A DNA stretch of 24,387 nt from IMG/VR virus record IMGVR_UViG_3300037847_002682, positions 1 through 24,387 of that record; one strand, 5' to 3'. This DNA comes from a virus. How positions within the stretch are numbered: the stretch's first letter is position 1; each line of letters opens with the position of its first letter. The position numbers were made by a program, and so were the translations under genes. Under the pieces are notes generated by a model that was not told where the DNA came from, searched no databases, and saw only the letters and a program-made list of their open reading frames with translations. This document shows positions 1-7,835 of the stretch, one piece after another.

Positions 1-2
1 TG

Positions 3-1118
3 TTCATACCTATGGAATGGAACTTCGAAGGATTCATTGATTCTTATGGATTACCTGTATTCAACACTCCCGAAGAGCCGATTGAAGACAGCTACGGGCA
101 ATATATTGACGTCGGCGTTATCGAACACTGGGAGAATGAAGTTGAAGGTTTAAAAGGAGATCAAGACGGTTTAAATGAATTTTATAGACAATTTCCGCGT
201 ACTGAAGAACATGCTTTTAGAGATGAAACTAAAAATAGCATATTTAATCTTGCTAAGATTTACGAACAGATTGACTACAATGAAGAGGTTGCAAACTTGG
301 GTAACGTTACCACTGGTAGTTTTTCGTGGGAGAACGGAATAAAAGATACTAAAGTACAGTTTACACCAAATCTTAATGGAAGATTTAAAATAAGCTGGGT
401 ACCAGATATTAATTTACAAAATAATATAATAATAAAAAATGGCTTTAAATATCCCGGAAATGAACATATTGGTGCATTTGGCTGCGATAGCTACGATATA
501 TCCGGTACTACCGACGGTAAAGGATCTAATGGATCTTTACACGGTCTTACAAAGTTTAGTCTCGAAAAAGCGCCCGCCAATTCGTTTTTCCTTGAGTATA
601 TAGCTAGACCACAAACAGCGGAAATGTTTTTTGAAGATGTACTTATGGCATTAGTATTTTATGGAATGCCATTACTTGCGGAAAATAATAAACCAAGATT
701 ATTATATTATTTAAAAAGAAGAGGGTATAGAAGATACTCAATGAATAGACCAGACAGAGCTAAAAATAAATTATCTGTCACAGAAAAAGAAATAGGCGGC
801 ATACCAAACTCAAGTGAGGATATACGACAAGCGCATGCTGCTGCAATAGAAACATATATAAATGATTACGTTGGTTTAAAAGCTGACGGTACATATGGTG
901 ATTTATATTTTAATAGAACATTAAATGATTGGGCTAAATTTGATATAAATAAAAGAACGAGATTTGATGCAGCTATTAGTTCAGGACTTGCTATTATGGC
1001 ATGCAATAAAAATAAGTATGCACCTAATGTACAAAGAGAAAAAACCAATGTTAATATAAGTTTTGCTAAATACGAAAACAAAGGAACTTTATCCAAAATA
1101 ATAAACAATTATGGCTGA
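3..1118 (+). CDS. terL: Terminase large subunit, C-terminal part (5' end outside window)
   Basis: Nuclease half of the large terminase, the motor that pumps DNA into the prohead through the portal and cuts the concatemer. The frame is open to the window edge (codons for F-I-P precede the first ATG at 12), so that ATG is internal and the ATPase half lies upstream. Counting from the ATG at 12, the RNase H-like fold shows its acidic residues in order: D159 in GCDSYD, E208 in MFFEDVLMAL and D319 in RFDAAISSGLA. This Asp-Glu-Asp spacing and the closing helix after the last Asp are typical of phage terminase nucleases. The stop (TGA) overlaps the portal start by 8 bp, and portal next to terminase is the usual order. 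No Walker motifs are visible because that part is missing. Identity is confident; lineage is not assigned. Confidence 0.9.
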   Translation, partial: FIPMEWNFEGFIDSYGLPVFNTPEEPIEDSYGQYIDVGVIEHWENEVEGLKGDQDGLNEFYRQFPRTEEHAFRDETKNSIFNLAKIYEQIDYNEEVANLGNVTTGSFSWENGIKDTKVQFTPNLNGRFKISWVPDINLQNNIIIKNGFKYPGNEHIGAFGCDSYDISGTTDGKGSNGSLHGLTKFSLEKAPANSFFLEYIARPQTAEMFFEDVLMALVFYGMPLLAENNKPRLLYYLKRRGYRRYSMNRPDRAKNKLSVTEKEIGGIPNSSEDIRQAHAAAIETYINDYVGLKADGTYGDLYFNRTLNDWAKFDINKRTRFDAAISSGLAIMACNKNKYAPNVQREKTNVNISFAKYENKGTLSKIINNYG

Positions 1119-3480
1119 ATCAGTTATGAAAAACTACTTTCCAAGTCAAGCTGTTAGTGATAGCGAAAAGCTAGATCCTAAGTATGGCTTAGAAGTCGCG
1201 AAGGCTATAGAAAATGAATGGTTTAAAAAATCTCATGGAGTAAATAGATTTTATCAAAACCAAAATAATTTTCATAAACTAAGGCTATATGCGAGAGGAG
1301 AGCAAAGTATACAAAAATATAAAGATGAATTATCTATTAATGGTGATTTATCATATCTTAATTTAGATTGGAAACCAGTTCCTATTATACCTAAGTTTGT
1401 AGATATAGTTGTAAATGGTATTGCAGAAAGAACTTATGATATAAAAGCATATTCACAAGATCCTTATGGTGTTGAACAAAGAACAGCATATATGGCAAAC
1501 ATATTAGGTGATATGCGTACAAAAGAATTTACAGCTCAAATAAAAGATACATTTGGATTTGATTTAGGTAGTATGCCAGCAGAACAATTACCTGAAAGTG
1601 AAGAGGAATTACAATTGCATATGCAATTAAACTATAAGCAATCAATTGAAATTGCAGAAGAACAAGCTTTAACATCTATATTTGAATTAAATAAATACGA
1701 ACAAATAAAGAAAAGAATATATTATGATATAGCTGTATTAGGTATGGGTGCTGTAAAAAATACATTTACAGAATCTGAAGGCATTAAAATAGAATATGTT
1801 GATCCTGCTAATGTAGTTTATTCATATACTGAATCACCTTATTTTGATGATATATATTATGTTGGTGAAATTAAAAACGTAAATTTAAATGAATTAAAAT
1901 TACAGTTTCCTAATTTAACAGATAGTCAGCTAAAAGAAATAGCTAGTGCAGGAAGACAAGATTACCATGCTCATAATAAATATTCTGCAGTAAATTATAG
2001 AGATAGCAACTCAGTTCAAGTTTTATATTTTAATTATAAAACATATATGAATGAAGTTTATAAAGTAAAAGAAACTGCTACAGGTGCTGAAAAGATTATA
2101 AAAAAGGATGATGCTTTTATGGCAACACCTATCGAAGGTGAATTAAGATTTGAACGTATTGCAAAAAATATTGAAGTACTTTACGAAGGAGCATATATAC
2201 CAGGCTCTAATATATTATTACAATGGAAATTATGTGATAACATGTTAAGAGAAAAAGCTGATATAAATAAAGTAAAATTAAACTATTCACTTGTTGCACC
2301 TAGAATGTATAACGGTAAAATTGAATCATTAGTTAGTAGAGTTACAGGCTTTGCAGATATGATACAATTAACACATTTAAAAATACAACAAATACTTTCA
2401 AGAATGGTTCCTGATGGTGTATATGTTGATGCTGATGGTTTAGCTGAAGTTGATTTAGGTAATGGTACAAACTATAATCCGCAAGAAGCATTAAATATGT
2501 TTTTCCAAACAGGTTCTATTATTGGTAGATCATTTACATCTGACGGTGATATGAATCCAGGTAAAGTACCTATTCAAGAAATAAATAATCAAGCTGGAAC
2601 AGGAAAATTATCTGCATTAATTAGTACATATAATTATTATTTACAAATGATGCGAGATGCTACAGGATTAAATGAAGCAAGAGATGGAAGTACTCCAGAT
2701 AAAAATGCTTTAGTTGGTGTTCAAAAATTAGCAGCAGCAAATAGTAATACAGCAACAAGACATATATTACAAGCTGGTTTATTTTTAACTACAGAGTTAG
2801 CAGAAAAACTTTCATTAAGAATTGCTGATGTATTAGAATATTCACCAACAAGAGATGCTTTTATACAAAGTATAGGTGCTCATAATGTTGGCACATTACA
2901 AGAGTTAACAGAATTATATATACATGACTTTGGTATATTTATAGAGTTAGCACCGGATGAAGAAGAAAAACAAATGTTAGAAAATAATATTCAAGTTGCT
3001 ATAGGACAACAGAATATTGATTTAGATGATGCAATTGATATTAGACAAATTAAAAATATCAAACTTGCAAATCAACTTTTAAAATTAAGAAGAAAGAAAA
3101 AACAACAAAGAGATCAGCAAGCACAGCAAGCTAATATACAAGCACAAGCTCAAGCAAACGCACAAGCTCAACAAGTTGCTGCACAAGCTGAAGTACAAAA
3201 ACAACAAGCATTAACTCAAAGTAAAATACAATTAGAAGCAGCTAAAAATGAAATGGATATGGCTAAGTTGCAAGCCGAAGCTGCATTGAAAAAAGAATTA
3301 ATGCAATTAGAATTTTCAATTAATATGGAATTGCAAGGTAAAGCACAAGCTGCACAGGCTGAGCAAATTCAAATGAAAGAAAACGCAAAAGCGCAACAAC
3401 AACCCGCTAAACCTTTTGAATCAGGAGGTAATGATATATTAAGCGGTGATTTTAGCTTAGGTGCATTTGATCCTAAGTAA
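1111..3480 (+). CDS. Portal protein
   Basis: Predicted portal, the dodecameric ring at one capsid vertex through which DNA is packaged and ejected. It has 789 residues, in the size range of P22-type portals with a long C-terminal barrel. An early segment reads KPVPIIPKFVDIVVNGI, typical of portal clip/wing regions. The central part (about 400-560) has portal-like alternating helices, including TGLNEARDG and a stretch ending in NATRHILQ-like helices. From about residue 650 to 770 it becomes a long Gln/Ala/Lys-rich helix predicted as coiled coil, the likely barrel extension into the capsid. The final 20 residues are Gly/Asp-rich. It starts inside the terminase stop (8-bp overlap), which implies translational coupling, and no Shine-Dalgarno motif precedes it. 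Position between terminase and scaffold/capsid genes strongly supports the call. Family level is recognised; closest relatives are not. Confidence 0.88.
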   Translation: MAESVMKNYFPSQAVSDSEKLDPKYGLEVAKAIENEWFKKSHGVNRFYQNQNNFHKLRLYARGEQSIQKYKDELSINGDLSYLNLDWKPVPIIPKFVDIVVNGIAERTYDIKAYSQDPYGVEQRTAYMANILGDMRTKEFTAQIKDTFGFDLGSMPAEQLPESEEELQLHMQLNYKQSIEIAEEQALTSIFELNKYEQIKKRIYYDIAVLGMGAVKNTFTESEGIKIEYVDPANVVYSYTESPYFDDIYYVGEIKNVNLNELKLQFPNLTDSQLKEIASAGRQDYHAHNKYSAVNYRDSNSVQVLYFNYKTYMNEVYKVKETATGAEKIIKKDDAFMATPIEGELRFERIAKNIEVLYEGAYIPGSNILLQWKLCDNMLREKADINKVKLNYSLVAPRMYNGKIESLVSRVTGFADMIQLTHLKIQQILSRMVPDGVYVDADGLAEVDLGNGTNYNPQEALNMFFQTGSIIGRSFTSDGDMNPGKVPIQEINNQAGTGKLSALISTYNYYLQMMRDATGLNEARDGSTPDKNALVGVQKLAAANSNTATRHILQAGLFLTTELAEKLSLRIADVLEYSPTRDAFIQSIGAHNVGTLQELTELYIHDFGIFIELAPDEEEKQMLENNIQVAIGQQNIDLDDAIDIRQIKNIKLANQLLKLRRKKKQQRDQQAQQANIQAQAQANAQAQQVAAQAEVQKQQALTQSKIQLEAAKNEMDMAKLQAEAALKKELMQLEFSINMELQGKAQAAQAEQIQMKENAKAQQQPAKPFESGGNDILSGDFSLGAFDPK
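3121..3360 (+). repeat. Low-complexity Gln/Ala codon tract in portal 3' end
   Basis: The nonamer GCACAAGCT (encoding Ala-Gln-Ala) occurs four times, at 3142, 3160, 3181 and 3343, among many other CAA and GCA codons. It encodes the Gln/Ala-rich predicted coiled coil of the portal C-terminus. This is coding low complexity rather than an independent repeat element, but it is a place where replication or recombination slippage could change coiled-coil length. Confidence 0.6.
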
Positions 3481-3483
3481 TAT

Positions 3484-3507
3484 ATATAGTGTATAATTTT
3501 ATAATAT
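3484..3507 (+). promoter_or_regulatory. Candidate promoter in the portal-scaffold gap
   Basis: The 33-bp gap before the scaffold start holds ATATAGTGTATAA at 3484-3496, and TATAAT occurs twice, at 3492 and 3502. A near-identical 13-mer, ATATAGTATATAA, sits in the gap before the membrane-protein gene at 24179. A promoter is possible. However, the gap is nearly pure A/T, I see no clear upstream element, and it does not match the flavobacterial TAnnTTTG -7 box. Low confidence. Confidence 0.22.
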
Positions 3508-3513
3508 TTTATT

Positions 3514-4785
3514 ATGGCTGAAAAAATTAAAGCAAAAGTCATAGAGGTTGAAGAACCGTCTATACAAGAAAAAGAAGAAATCGTACAAAAGAAAGCTGGA
3601 TTTGACGAAGAATCTGGCATGTACAAAGTGGATTTAACACAACCACCCGTAACTGAAGAAGAACAAATTAAAGAAGAAACAGATGCCGTTCCAGAGCAAA
3701 GCACAGATGAGGTTCCTGTACGCAACGAATCCGAAACTAGCGGAGCAGTTCAAGAAGGAAACCCCGAAGAAAAAATTGAAGAACCTTCCGGAGAAGAAGA
3801 CAGCAATGCAGATGTGCGGGATCAAGAAGAAGAGATTCCGGTAATAGAAGAAATTATTGAAGATGAACAAACCAATGATGACGAGACTGCAGTGGTTGCA
3901 GAGCAAGAAGAAAGCCAAGTTGAACCGGTTGTACAAGAAAAACCTAAAGAAGAAATAGAATATCCAGAAAACATTATAGACTTAGTAAAGTTTATGAATG
4001 AAACTGGTGGAACTTTAGAAGATTATGTAGCTTTAAATAAAGACTATGATCAATTTGAAGACATGGCTTTATTAAGAGAATACTATCAACAATCAAAACC
4101 ACATTTATCATTAGAAGAAATTGATTTTCTTATAGAAGATGATTTTTCATATGATAAAGAAATTGATGAGCCCAAAGTTATAAAAAGAAAAGAGGTTGCA
4201 TTTAAAGAGGCAGTTGCTTCCGCTAAAAAACATCTTGAAGGGCAAAAGTCAACTTATTATAAAGAAATTAAAGCTGGCGCAAGGTTAACGCCTGAGCAGC
4301 AAAAAGCAATGGACTTTTTTAATAGATATAATGAAGAAAGTGCAGAGCAAGAAAAAATAACACAATCTCAAAGAGAGGTGTTTAACAATAAAACCAATAG
4401 CCTTTTCAATAATCAATTCAAAGGTTTTGAATATAAGATTGGAGAAAAGAGGTATAGGTTTAATGTGAAAAATGTAAATGAAGTCAAAGAAACACAAAGC
4501 GATATAAATAACTTTGCTAAGAGGTTCTTAGATAAAAATAACGTTATGAATGACGCCGCAGGTTATCATAAGGCTTTATTTACTGGGATGCATGCCGATG
4601 CAATTGCCCAACACTTTTATGAGCAAGGTAAAGCAGATGCTATAAAAGAATCTGTAAAATCTGCAAAAAACATCAAGATGGATGCTAGATCTGGTCATCA
4701 AGAAATCCAAGTTGGTGGTATAAAAGCAAAGGTAATTAGCGGAGACAATCTTCCCGGATTAAAATTAAAACTTAAAAATTACTAA
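3514..4785 (+). CDS. Probable capsid scaffold / assembly protein
   Basis: Predicted internal scaffold that nucleates capsid assembly, placed directly between portal and major capsid protein as in T7 (gene 9) and many other phages. It has 423 residues. The first ~150 are strongly acidic and low in complexity (runs of Glu, Gln, Val, Pro), probably disordered. Residues ~150-350 are charged and helical, and the segment around FFNRYNEES and NNFAKRFLDKNN is predicted helical or coiled coil. The last ~100 residues (GYHKALFTGMHADAIAQ, then QEIQVGGIKAKV) form a compact ending that I recall from marine phage proteins of this position. An acidic disordered start with a basic helical end is typical of scaffolds, which often contact the capsid shell through the C-terminus. 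The 5' third uses more G/C-ending codons than its neighbours. There are 33 bp before it and 13 bp to the capsid gene. A minor head protein is the alternative. Confidence 0.72.
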   Translation: MAEKIKAKVIEVEEPSIQEKEEIVQKKAGFDEESGMYKVDLTQPPVTEEEQIKEETDAVPEQSTDEVPVRNESETSGAVQEGNPEEKIEEPSGEEDSNADVRDQEEEIPVIEEIIEDEQTNDDETAVVAEQEESQVEPVVQEKPKEEIEYPENIIDLVKFMNETGGTLEDYVALNKDYDQFEDMALLREYYQQSKPHLSLEEIDFLIEDDFSYDKEIDEPKVIKRKEVAFKEAVASAKKHLEGQKSTYYKEIKAGARLTPEQQKAMDFFNRYNEESAEQEKITQSQREVFNNKTNSLFNNQFKGFEYKIGEKRYRFNVKNVNEVKETQSDINNFAKRFLDKNNVMNDAAGYHKALFTGMHADAIAQHFYEQGKADAIKESVKSAKNIKMDARSGHQEIQVGGIKAKVISGDNLPGLKLKLKNY

Positions 4786-4798
4786 AACTTTTTAAAAA

Positions 4799-6229
4799 AT
4801 GGCAAACAATAACGTTTCGTTTTCTGGTCCTGCGGCTGGAGCGATAGTTACGCCTGCGGTGCAAAAAGCAACGTTGGCCTCTAACTACTTAAACTTTCAT
4901 TCAGGTGGAGTAAACTGGGCACAACAGTATTTACCTGAATTATACGAGCAAGAAGTTGAAAGATACGGTAATAGAACCGTGGCTTCTTTCTTAAGAATGG
5001 TGGGTGCTGAGATGCCTATGGCTTCTGATCAAGTTATTTGGTCTGAGCAAGGTAGATTACACCTAGCATATAATGGTTCCGTTAATGTAACAAACGGTGT
5101 CATTACATCAATTACAGGTATTGACTCTGGTGCAACAGAAGCTCATGCTGTAAGAAAAGGTGCTACTGTAGTAGGTGTGGTACAAGGTGTAGTATTCAAA
5201 GCTTTCGTAACAGAAGGTGTTGAAATTGCAACTAACACATTAAAAATTAAACCTTACGGTGGTACAAACTTGGATAACCTATCTGGTATATCTGGTACTA
5301 ATCAATCAATCAAGTTCTTTGTTTATGGTTCTGAATTTGGAAAAGGATCTGCAAGCATGACTGACGCTGTTGAGCCTAACTTCAAATCTTTTACAAACAA
5401 ACCAATGATTATAAAAGATCACTATGAAGTTTCTGGTTCTGACACAGCTCAAATCGGCTGGATCGAAGTTTCTGGAGAATCTGGACAAAGCGGTTATTTA
5501 TGGTACTTAAAAGCAGAAGGTGATACAAGAGTAAGATACGAAGATTATTTAGAAATGTCTATGGTTGAAGCTGAAAAAGCTGTAGGTTCAGTTAGTGCTG
5601 GCGTACCTGACGGTTCTGAAGGTCTTTTAGCTGCTATTGGAGCAAGAGGTATTGTAGCATCAAATCAATTTGATTCTAGTACAACTGCACCTGATAAGCT
5701 AGCTGAGTTCGATTTATTACTGAAAGAATTAGATAAGCAAGGAGCTATTGAAGAAAATATGTTATTCTTAAATAGAGACTCTAATCTATACATCGATGAT
5801 TTACTTGCTGGATTAAACCCAAATATTACAGGTGGTTTATCTTACGGAGTATTTGAAAACTCTGAAGATATGGCGCTTAATTTAGGTTTCTCTGGATTTA
5901 GAAGAGGTTCTTATGACTTCTATAAAACTGACTGGAAATATCTTAATGATAAATCTACAAGAGGTTTAGTAGGTGGTTTAGAAGGTCTTTTAATACCTGC
6001 AGGTACATCTTCAGTATATGATCAGCAACTAGGCAAAAATGTAAGAAGACCATTCTTACACGTTAGATATAGAGCTTCTGAAGCTGATGATAGAAAAATG
6101 AAATCTTGGATTACTGGTTCAGTAGGTGGTGCATCTACAACTGGTGATGATAAGATGGAAGTTCACTATCTATCAGAAAGATGTTTAGTAGTACAAGCTG
6201 CTAACAACTTTATCAGATTTGATTCTTAA
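4799..6229 (+). CDS. Major capsid protein
   Basis: Predicted main shell protein (476 residues) of presumed HK97 fold. The N-terminus reads VSFSGPAAGAIVTP, then WAQQYLPELYEQEVERYG, a likely N-arm and first helix. The long central part is beta-rich with many Gly/Ser/Thr residues. Near the middle, ARVRYEDYLEM-like text (actually TRVRYEDYLEMS) and VEAEKAV suggest the spine helix, and the C-terminal part contains LGFSGFRRGSYDFY and a closing beta segment (VVQAANNFIRF). Supporting context is the preceding scaffold-like gene and the strong terminator directly after the stop, as expected for the most highly expressed late gene. Codon use looks biased to TTC, AAC, GGT and TCT compared with neighbours, consistent with high expression; I judged this by eye and did not count. 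Start at ATGGCA after A-rich sequence with no Shine-Dalgarno motif. No signal or protease domain is seen. Confidence 0.85.
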   Translation: MANNNVSFSGPAAGAIVTPAVQKATLASNYLNFHSGGVNWAQQYLPELYEQEVERYGNRTVASFLRMVGAEMPMASDQVIWSEQGRLHLAYNGSVNVTNGVITSITGIDSGATEAHAVRKGATVVGVVQGVVFKAFVTEGVEIATNTLKIKPYGGTNLDNLSGISGTNQSIKFFVYGSEFGKGSASMTDAVEPNFKSFTNKPMIIKDHYEVSGSDTAQIGWIEVSGESGQSGYLWYLKAEGDTRVRYEDYLEMSMVEAEKAVGSVSAGVPDGSEGLLAAIGARGIVASNQFDSSTTAPDKLAEFDLLLKELDKQGAIEENMLFLNRDSNLYIDDLLAGLNPNITGGLSYGVFENSEDMALNLGFSGFRRGSYDFYKTDWKYLNDKSTRGLVGGLEGLLIPAGTSSVYDQQLGKNVRRPFLHVRYRASEADDRKMKSWITGSVGGASTTGDDKMEVHYLSERCLVVQAANNFIRFDS

Positions 6230-6237
6230 TACTAATT

Positions 6238-6280
6238 AAAGGTAACGGGTGCTTCGGCACCCAATGCCTTTATTAATTTT
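6238..6280 (+). terminator. Rho-independent terminator after the capsid gene
   Basis: Nine bases after the capsid stop, GGGTGC-TTCG-GCACCC forms a perfect 6-bp stem closed by the very stable C(UUCG)G tetraloop. It extends outward through a two-mismatch internal loop (A·A and C·A) to AAAGG(TA)/(TG)CCTTT, giving 13 pairs in all, one of them a G-U wobble, from 6238 to 6271. The following sequence is T-rich (ATTAATTTTTATTTTATT). Stem strength, loop and T tract make a classic intrinsic terminator. Its place matches the T7 T-phi terminator just after capsid gene 10, where partial termination sets capsid mRNA above downstream mRNA. Confidence 0.9.
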
Positions 6281-6294
6281 TATTTTATTATATT

Positions 6295-7083
6295 ATGGCA
6301 AAAAAGAAAATAGCAGAGGTGGCTGTTGAGGAACCCGTAGTGGTTGCCCCACCAAAAAAAGTGGTTAGACCACAAATACAAGATAAATTGTATGAATTAA
6401 CAATAGGTGAAACACCTATAACGTATGTTTTAAAAACCAGAGGCTTACTTTGGTTTGACGAAGAGGTTGGATATGAAAGAGAAATTAAGTATTGTGAAAA
6501 TCAAAAAACAATATTTAAAGATGAAATGAAAGGTCCAGAAAGGTTAAGCCACATTATTTTTAGAGATGGCATGCTTTTCGTACCTAAAGAAAAACAAACA
6601 TTGCAAAAATTTTTAGCGTATCATCCAGATAATGGATTAAAATTTAAAGAAAATGATCCTGTAAAAGTTGCAGAAACTGATATTGATTATTTAAATTTAG
6701 AAATAGAAGCTTTAAATTTAGCACAACAAATTGACATTGATCATGCAGAAGCGATATTGAGATCAGAACAAGGAAATAAAGTATCTAGCATGACTTCTAA
6801 GGAGCTTAAAAGAGATTTACTACTATTTGCTAGAGCAAATCCACAACTGTTCTTAGAATTAGCAAATGACGAAAACATAAATATTAGAAATGTTGGTATA
6901 AAAGCCGTAGAAATGGGTATTATTAAACTTTCTAATGACAATAGAACATTTATGTGGGGAACAAATGATAGAAAACTTATAACAGTTCCATTTGATGAAA
7001 ACCCTTATTCAGCTTTAGCGGCATACTTTAAAACCGACGAAGGTATTGAAGTATATCAAACAGTTGAAAAGAAATTAAAGTAA
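6295..7083 (+). CDS. Unknown head/neck-region protein between capsid and adaptor genes
   Basis: 262 residues, function not recognised. Residues 2-26 are a Lys/Val/Glu/Pro-rich flexible lead. The middle (about 30-115) is a mixed alpha/beta part with RGLLWFDEEVGYE, IIFRDGMLFVPK and TLQKFLAYHPDNG, motifs I vaguely recall from marine phage head proteins. Residues ~150-215 are helical, and a final small domain contains FMWGTNDRKLITVPF and an aromatic helix. There is no signal peptide, membrane span or catalytic motif. It starts directly downstream of the capsid terminator and ends just before a second hairpin, so its mRNA level may be set apart from both neighbours. Candidate roles by position are head completion, capsid decoration or portal-proximal protein. 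Confidence 0.5.
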   Translation: MAKKKIAEVAVEEPVVVAPPKKVVRPQIQDKLYELTIGETPITYVLKTRGLLWFDEEVGYEREIKYCENQKTIFKDEMKGPERLSHIIFRDGMLFVPKEKQTLQKFLAYHPDNGLKFKENDPVKVAETDIDYLNLEIEALNLAQQIDIDHAEAILRSEQGNKVSSMTSKELKRDLLLFARANPQLFLELANDENINIRNVGIKAVEMGIIKLSNDNRTFMWGTNDRKLITVPFDENPYSALAAYFKTDEGIEVYQTVEKKLK

Positions 7084-7090
7084 GCGATTG

Positions 7091-7126
7091 TAGGTGAAGG
7101 CCTGCAAAGCGCAGGTCTTTAACCTA
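7091..7126 (+). other. Stable RNA hairpin without a T tract
   Basis: AAGGCCTGC (7097-7105), the loop AAAGC and GCAGGTCTT (7111-7119) form a 9-bp stem with one G-U wobble. An outer TAGGT/ACCTA stem (7091-7095 with 7122-7126) extends it. The downstream sequence is TAATAAAAATATAA, A-rich rather than T-rich, so it is a poor intrinsic terminator. It lies 8 bp after one stop and 13 bp before the next start, in a genome where gaps are otherwise small and unstructured. An RNA processing or mRNA-stabilising element, a weak terminator or a translation control element are all possible. It could also act in the opposite direction, but the reverse strand lacks a T tract too. Confidence 0.6.
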
Positions 7127-7139
7127 TAATAAAAATATA

Positions 7140-7832
7140 ATGAGTGTAAACGTAAACACAGTATACCAAAGAGTATTAGCTATTACAAATAAAGAACAAC
7201 GAGGATATATTACACCTCAGGAATTTAACTATCTTGCAAATCAAGCTCAATTAGATATATTTGAGCAGTATTTTTATGACTATAATCAGTTTAATAGAAT
7301 ACCAGGTAATCATAGTGAATATTCCGATATGCTCGCTATATTAGACGAAAAAATAAGTTTATTTGAAAAAACAAATCAAACTGTAACAAGCGGAACAGAC
7401 TTACCCGCTGATTTATATAGATTAGGCTCTATAGTATTTAATGGCGCAGAAGCTGAATCCATATCTCAAAAGGATTATATCTATATAACACAATCAAAAT
7501 TAGCAACACCAACAAACGATTTTCCTATATATATTAAGGATAATGCAGGAGTTAAAGTATATGGCTCTAATTCAAGTGGAGACATTGAACAAAAAACAAG
7601 TGCTGTAACTTGTAATTATATAAGTGTGCCTACTGAAGTTTCATGGGCCGCTAATGCAAGTACAGGATTATACGATGCTGCTAATTCAGTTAACTTCCCT
7701 TTACATGAATCCGAAGAAACAGAACTTGTAATAAAAATATTAGCATTAGCTGGTATTATATTAAAAGATAATTCTTTATATAGTATTGGAAGTGGAGAAG
7801 ATGTTAAAAATGCTCAACAAGAAAAATCATAA
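7140..7832 (+). CDS. Probable head-tail adaptor / structural protein
   Basis: 230 residues. The N-terminal ~75 residues are helical (VNTVYQRVLAITNKEQRGYI, then FNYLANQAQLDIFEQYFYDY), resembling the helical core of gp6/gp11-like connector proteins that dock under the portal. The middle is beta-rich, and a C-terminal helix reads EETELVIKILALAGII, an ending I recall from marine phage structural proteins at this position. There is no membrane span or enzyme motif. Start ATGAGT follows the hairpin by 13 bp. It lies 3 bp from the next gene, whose product looks like a connector too, so both probably build the neck. Confident as a virion structural gene, less so for the exact role. Confidence 0.55.
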   Translation: MSVNVNTVYQRVLAITNKEQRGYITPQEFNYLANQAQLDIFEQYFYDYNQFNRIPGNHSEYSDMLAILDEKISLFEKTNQTVTSGTDLPADLYRLGSIVFNGAEAESISQKDYIYITQSKLATPTNDFPIYIKDNAGVKVYGSNSSGDIEQKTSAVTCNYISVPTEVSWAANASTGLYDAANSVNFPLHESEETELVIKILALAGIILKDNSLYSIGSGEDVKNAQQEKS

Positions 7833-7835
7833 TAA

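Noticed and set aside
3369-3725. 118-aa open frame on the minus strand
   Set aside because: It overlaps the portal end and scaffold start antisense, is Ser/Cys-rich in the manner of reversed Glu/Gln codons, and matches no family I know. All credible genes here run on the plus strand.
4799-6229. Possible programmed frameshift extending the capsid protein, as in T7 gene 10
   Set aside because: No slippery sequence is visible near the stop and the terminator begins 9 bases later, leaving no room for a longer product.
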